64,000 bases of DNA from Arthrobacter sp. OAP107. Its GTDB lineage: Bacteria; Actinomycetota; Actinomycetes; Actinomycetales; Micrococcaceae. The DNA lies in the NCBI RefSeq assembly GCF_040546765.1, contig NZ_JBEPOK010000001.1, positions 1,240,001 through 1,304,000 on the forward strand. Reading direction: 5' to 3'. Under the pieces are notes generated by a model, which saw nothing but the letters and a program-made list of their open reading frames with translations, was not told where the DNA came from and did no database searches. Position numbers and translations under genes: made by a program. Shown piece by piece: positions 61,949-64,000 of this stretch (positions are counted from its first letter, which is position 1; each line of letters starts with the position of its first letter).

Positions 61949-63184
61949 ATGACCGTCATTAGCGAACTTCGAATGCGTCCGGCTGCGGCCACCCGCTGGG
62001 GCTGGGATGCGTCCACCACCTCACGGCTGGCCATGGCCGGCGTCGTCATTTTCACCCTCTTGGTGGGCGCAAACCTGGCGACCCCGTTGTATCCGCTGCT
62101 GCAGATGCGGCTGGGCATCAGTTCCCTGGGCATCACCGTCGCGTTCGCTGCCTATGTCCTGGCGCTCGTGGCCACGCTCATGCTGGCGGGGCACTGGTCC
62201 GATCACATTGGCCGCCGTGCCGCGCTCCTCCTTGCCGTGCTGACGGGGCTCGCGGGCGGCCTGGTCTTTGCGAACGCGGACACTCTTGCCGGGCTGTGCG
62301 GCGGCCGGGCACTCCAGGGCGTTGCAGTCGCCCTGGCCACGGGGGCGAGCTCGGCGGCCCTGCGTGAGCTGCTGCCGGAGCGCCCGGAGTGGGCCTCCCG
62401 CTTCACCCTGCTGGCCTCGGCCGGGGGAGTGGCGGCCGGCCCCGCGATCGGCGGGATCCTCTCCCTCCTGCCGGGCTCCACCACCACGCCGTACCTCATC
62501 CATTCGATCGTCCTGGCGGCCCTGCTCGTCCCGCTCTACCTGCTGCGCGCCCGCCCCGCCATCAAGCCTGCCGCCGGCCCCCGCCCGCTGAAGGCCCTGG
62601 CCCCCCGCCGGCCGACGGTGTCCAGCGAGGCCCGCGGTGCATTCTGGCTGGCGGCGGCCGTCGGCTTCCTCAGCTTTGCCGTCTTCGGCTTCTGCCTGTC
62701 CCTCGCACCAAGCTATTTCGCGAAGATCATCGGCACCGATTCCCGGCCGCTGATCGGACTGCTCGCCGGGCTCACCCTCGGGGCGTCCGCCCTGAGCCAG
62801 CTGATCGCCGTCCGCAGCAGGTTCGCTGTGCCGGCAGGGCTGGCCGTCCTGGGCGGCGCGGTGGCGCTCATCGCCGCCGCGGCTGCCGCCGGCAACCCGT
62901 GGCTGCTGGTCGCGGCGAGCGTGGCCGCGGGCCTCGGGCAGGGAGTTGCGTTCCGGACCGTCTTCAATGACGTGGCCGGAAAGGTGGAGGCGTCCCGGCA
63001 TGCGCAGATCATCAGCACCGTCTACGTGATCACCTACCTCGGCAGTGCCGTCCCCGTGGTGGGGCTGGGGTTCGCGACGGCGGCCTACGGACTGGACGCG
63101 GCTGTCGCCGGATTCGTGACTGCCTGTGCCTGCGCGGCGGGGCTGCTGGCAGCGGTCACCTGGCGCCACGGCCTCCAACGGTAG
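61949..63184 (+). CDS. MFS transporter
   Basis: 411 residues with about 12 TM segments. The MFS signature GHWSDHIGRRAALLLAV follows TM2. Start ATG 61949 (MTVISELRMRPAA) is chosen; a long open frame upstream is a shadow of the Lrp gene. The family includes drug and sugar exporters; substrate not known. A divergent Lrp gene may control it. Confidence 0.87.
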   Translation: MTVISELRMRPAAATRWGWDASTTSRLAMAGVVIFTLLVGANLATPLYPLLQMRLGISSLGITVAFAAYVLALVATLMLAGHWSDHIGRRAALLLAVLTGLAGGLVFANADTLAGLCGGRALQGVAVALATGASSAALRELLPERPEWASRFTLLASAGGVAAGPAIGGILSLLPGSTTTPYLIHSIVLAALLVPLYLLRARPAIKPAAGPRPLKALAPRRPTVSSEARGAFWLAAAVGFLSFAVFGFCLSLAPSYFAKIIGTDSRPLIGLLAGLTLGASALSQLIAVRSRFAVPAGLAVLGGAVALIAAAAAAGNPWLLVAASVAAGLGQGVAFRTVFNDVAGKVEASRHAQIISTVYVITYLGSAVPVVGLGFATAAYGLDAAVAGFVTACACAAGLLAAVTWRHGLQR

Positions 63185-63235
63185 CAACGCAGGAACCCGG
63201 CCGGGTTGCGACGGCGGGCACCCACCACCGGCTTC

Positions 63236-63297
63236 TTGCAAAGAAACTATTGCAAAGAAATGGTTGCAAAATAACCGTTGCAAATAAATCTTTGCAA
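63236..63297 (+). promoter_or_regulatory. Five TTGCAA sites at exact 14-bp spacing
   Basis: The palindromic hexamer TTGCAA begins at 63236, 63250, 63264, 63278 and 63292. The intervening 8 bp are AT-rich and vary. The last copy ends 3 bp before the -10 box of the ArsR-like gene, so the array covers its promoter. Confidence 0.85.
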
Positions 63298-63300
63298 CGG

Positions 63301-63306
63301 TAGCCT
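63301..63306 (+). promoter_or_regulatory. Leaderless -10 box for the ArsR-like gene
   Basis: TAGCCT lies 6 nt before ATG 63313 and 3 bp after the TTGCAA array. Confidence 0.6.
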
Positions 63307-63312
63307 TGGCGT

Positions 63313-64000
63313 ATGGCCACCCACCCCACCCCCGAAGCCCCTGATGTGCAGGAACTGCCGTACCCCGTCCGGAAGATGGACCCCGCCTCCCTCAGGGCCC
63401 TGGCCCATCCGCTGCGGGTCCAGATCTTGGAAATGCTGTCACGGTACGGCGCGCAGACGGCGTGCAGCCTCGGCGAGCTGCTGGGGGAGTCCAGCGGTTC
63501 CACAAGCTATCACCTGCGCCAGCTGGCCAAGCACGACTTCGTCCGGGAGGTCGAGGGAAAAGGCACGGCACGGGAACGGTGGTGGGAACGGCCGCGCGGC
63601 GCCATCGAGGTGTCCTCGCCTGAACTTGCCAGTTCCCCCGCCACCCAGGAAGCGTCGCGGCTGGTCAATCGGGAGTTCGAGCACCGCCGCCAGGCCGTGC
63701 TCGCCGATTTCATGGCGCACGGGGCGGACACCCTGGACCGCGACTGGCTGGAAGCGGCCACGGTCAGCACCGCCAACGTGCGGATGAATGAGGAGCAGCT
63801 GGACGCGTACACACGGGCCATGGAGGCCTACTCCTACCGGCTGCTGGAGGAGATCCGCGGCGAGGGGGACCAGGAGGGGGCCCGGCCCGTGCAGATCCAC
63901 TTCAACGCCTTCCCCATCCTCGGTGTCCCCGCTTCCGCAGGCACCCGCGGCCAGCGCAAGACGCAGAACCCGCCCCAAGCGGAATCCAGCAGCACAAAAA
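63313..64000 (+). CDS. ArsR-type winged-helix regulator, 3'-truncated by window edge
   Basis: The frame is open from ATG 63313 to the window end (229 codons). LRALAHPLRVQILEMLSRYGAQTACSLGELLGESSGSTSYHLRQLAKHDFVREVEGKG is a winged helix of the ArsR/helix_turn_helix type. A long helical region follows, about residues 100-190. No metal-binding Cys pair is seen near the recognition helix. The array of TTGCAA sites at its promoter suggests autoregulation. The start has TAGCCT-N6-ATG. Confidence 0.88.
   Translation, partial: MATHPTPEAPDVQELPYPVRKMDPASLRALAHPLRVQILEMLSRYGAQTACSLGELLGESSGSTSYHLRQLAKHDFVREVEGKGTARERWWERPRGAIEVSSPELASSPATQEASRLVNREFEHRRQAVLADFMAHGADTLDRDWLEAATVSTANVRMNEEQLDAYTRAMEAYSYRLLEEIRGEGDQEGARPVQIHFNAFPILGVPASAGTRGQRKTQNPPQAESSSTK

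Noticed and set aside
63194..63207. AACCCGGCCGGGTT palindrome after the MFS gene as a terminator
   Set aside because: It has no loop outside the stem and no T-run; it may be chance.

Overview
The window is high-GC chromosomal DNA from an actinobacterium, most likely Micrococcaceae (Arthrobacter or Pseudarthrobacter type). The evidence is gene content: MshA and Ino1 (mycothiol precursors), glgX-treY-treZ, GuaB3, two CIRCE boxes before groES with a His-tailed GroEL, a SepX/GlpR-type membrane protein, and many TANNNT boxes 6-7 nt before an ATG or GTG, as in leaderless actinobacterial promoters. The species is inferred. No prophage, IS element, rRNA or CRISPR array was seen. There is one tRNA, Ala (CGC).

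Layout. 1-3.7 kb: 3' part of glmS, then acpS and nnr. 3.8-10.4 kb: glgX-treY-treZ (glycogen to trehalose), coupled by ATGA overlaps. 10.6-12.9 kb: aldo/keto reductase and ino1. 12.9-15.5 kb: an accessory-looking patch with a MerR regulator, a divergent DUF2306 membrane protein and a DUF559-type nuclease-like gene, set among three blocks of one 32-bp tandem repeat family. 15.5-21.4 kb: fhs, mshA, a family 4 glycosidase and a divergent sugar kinase gene broken by a frameshift. 21.5-25.8 kb: alr-tsaE-tsaB-rimI-tsaD. 25.8-31.5 kb: YbdK-type ligase, GH3 lipoprotein, shikimate-dehydrogenase-like protein, THUMP-like methyltransferase and a small membrane protein. 31.5-33.7 kb: groES-groEL. 33.8-37 kb: DUF389 protein and an acyltransferase with an SGNH tail. 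37.2-47.8 kb: guaB, an ABC exporter, guaB3, glpD, a PTS IIA protein, a palindrome cluster, SURF1, DUF3817 and guaA. 47.9-52.4 kb: a 1402-residue helicase-like protein with degenerate ATPase motifs, coupled to a 95-residue partner. 52.4-58.2 kb: SAF protein, FmdB, fthC, galU, rimJ, sepX/glpR-like, an NAD(P)-binding protein and tRNA-Ala. 58.2-64 kb: degenerate Hpt protein, lipoprotein, orphan ZapE-like domain, CorA, an unlisted 37-residue ORF, Lrp, MFS transporter and an ArsR-like regulator behind five TTGCAA sites at exact 14-bp spacing.

How the genes connect. Ino1 makes the inositol phosphate that MshA uses to start mycothiol. GlgX, TreY and TreZ turn glycogen into trehalose. GuaB, GuaA and GuaB3 act on guanine nucleotides. 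TsaB, TsaD and TsaE make the tRNA t6A modification. The most novel-looking items are the 32-bp repeat family around the nuclease-like gene, the 14-bp TTGCAA array, the degenerate helicase pair, the galU-rimJ-glpR locus with no glp/moeA, and the leaderless small ORFs.
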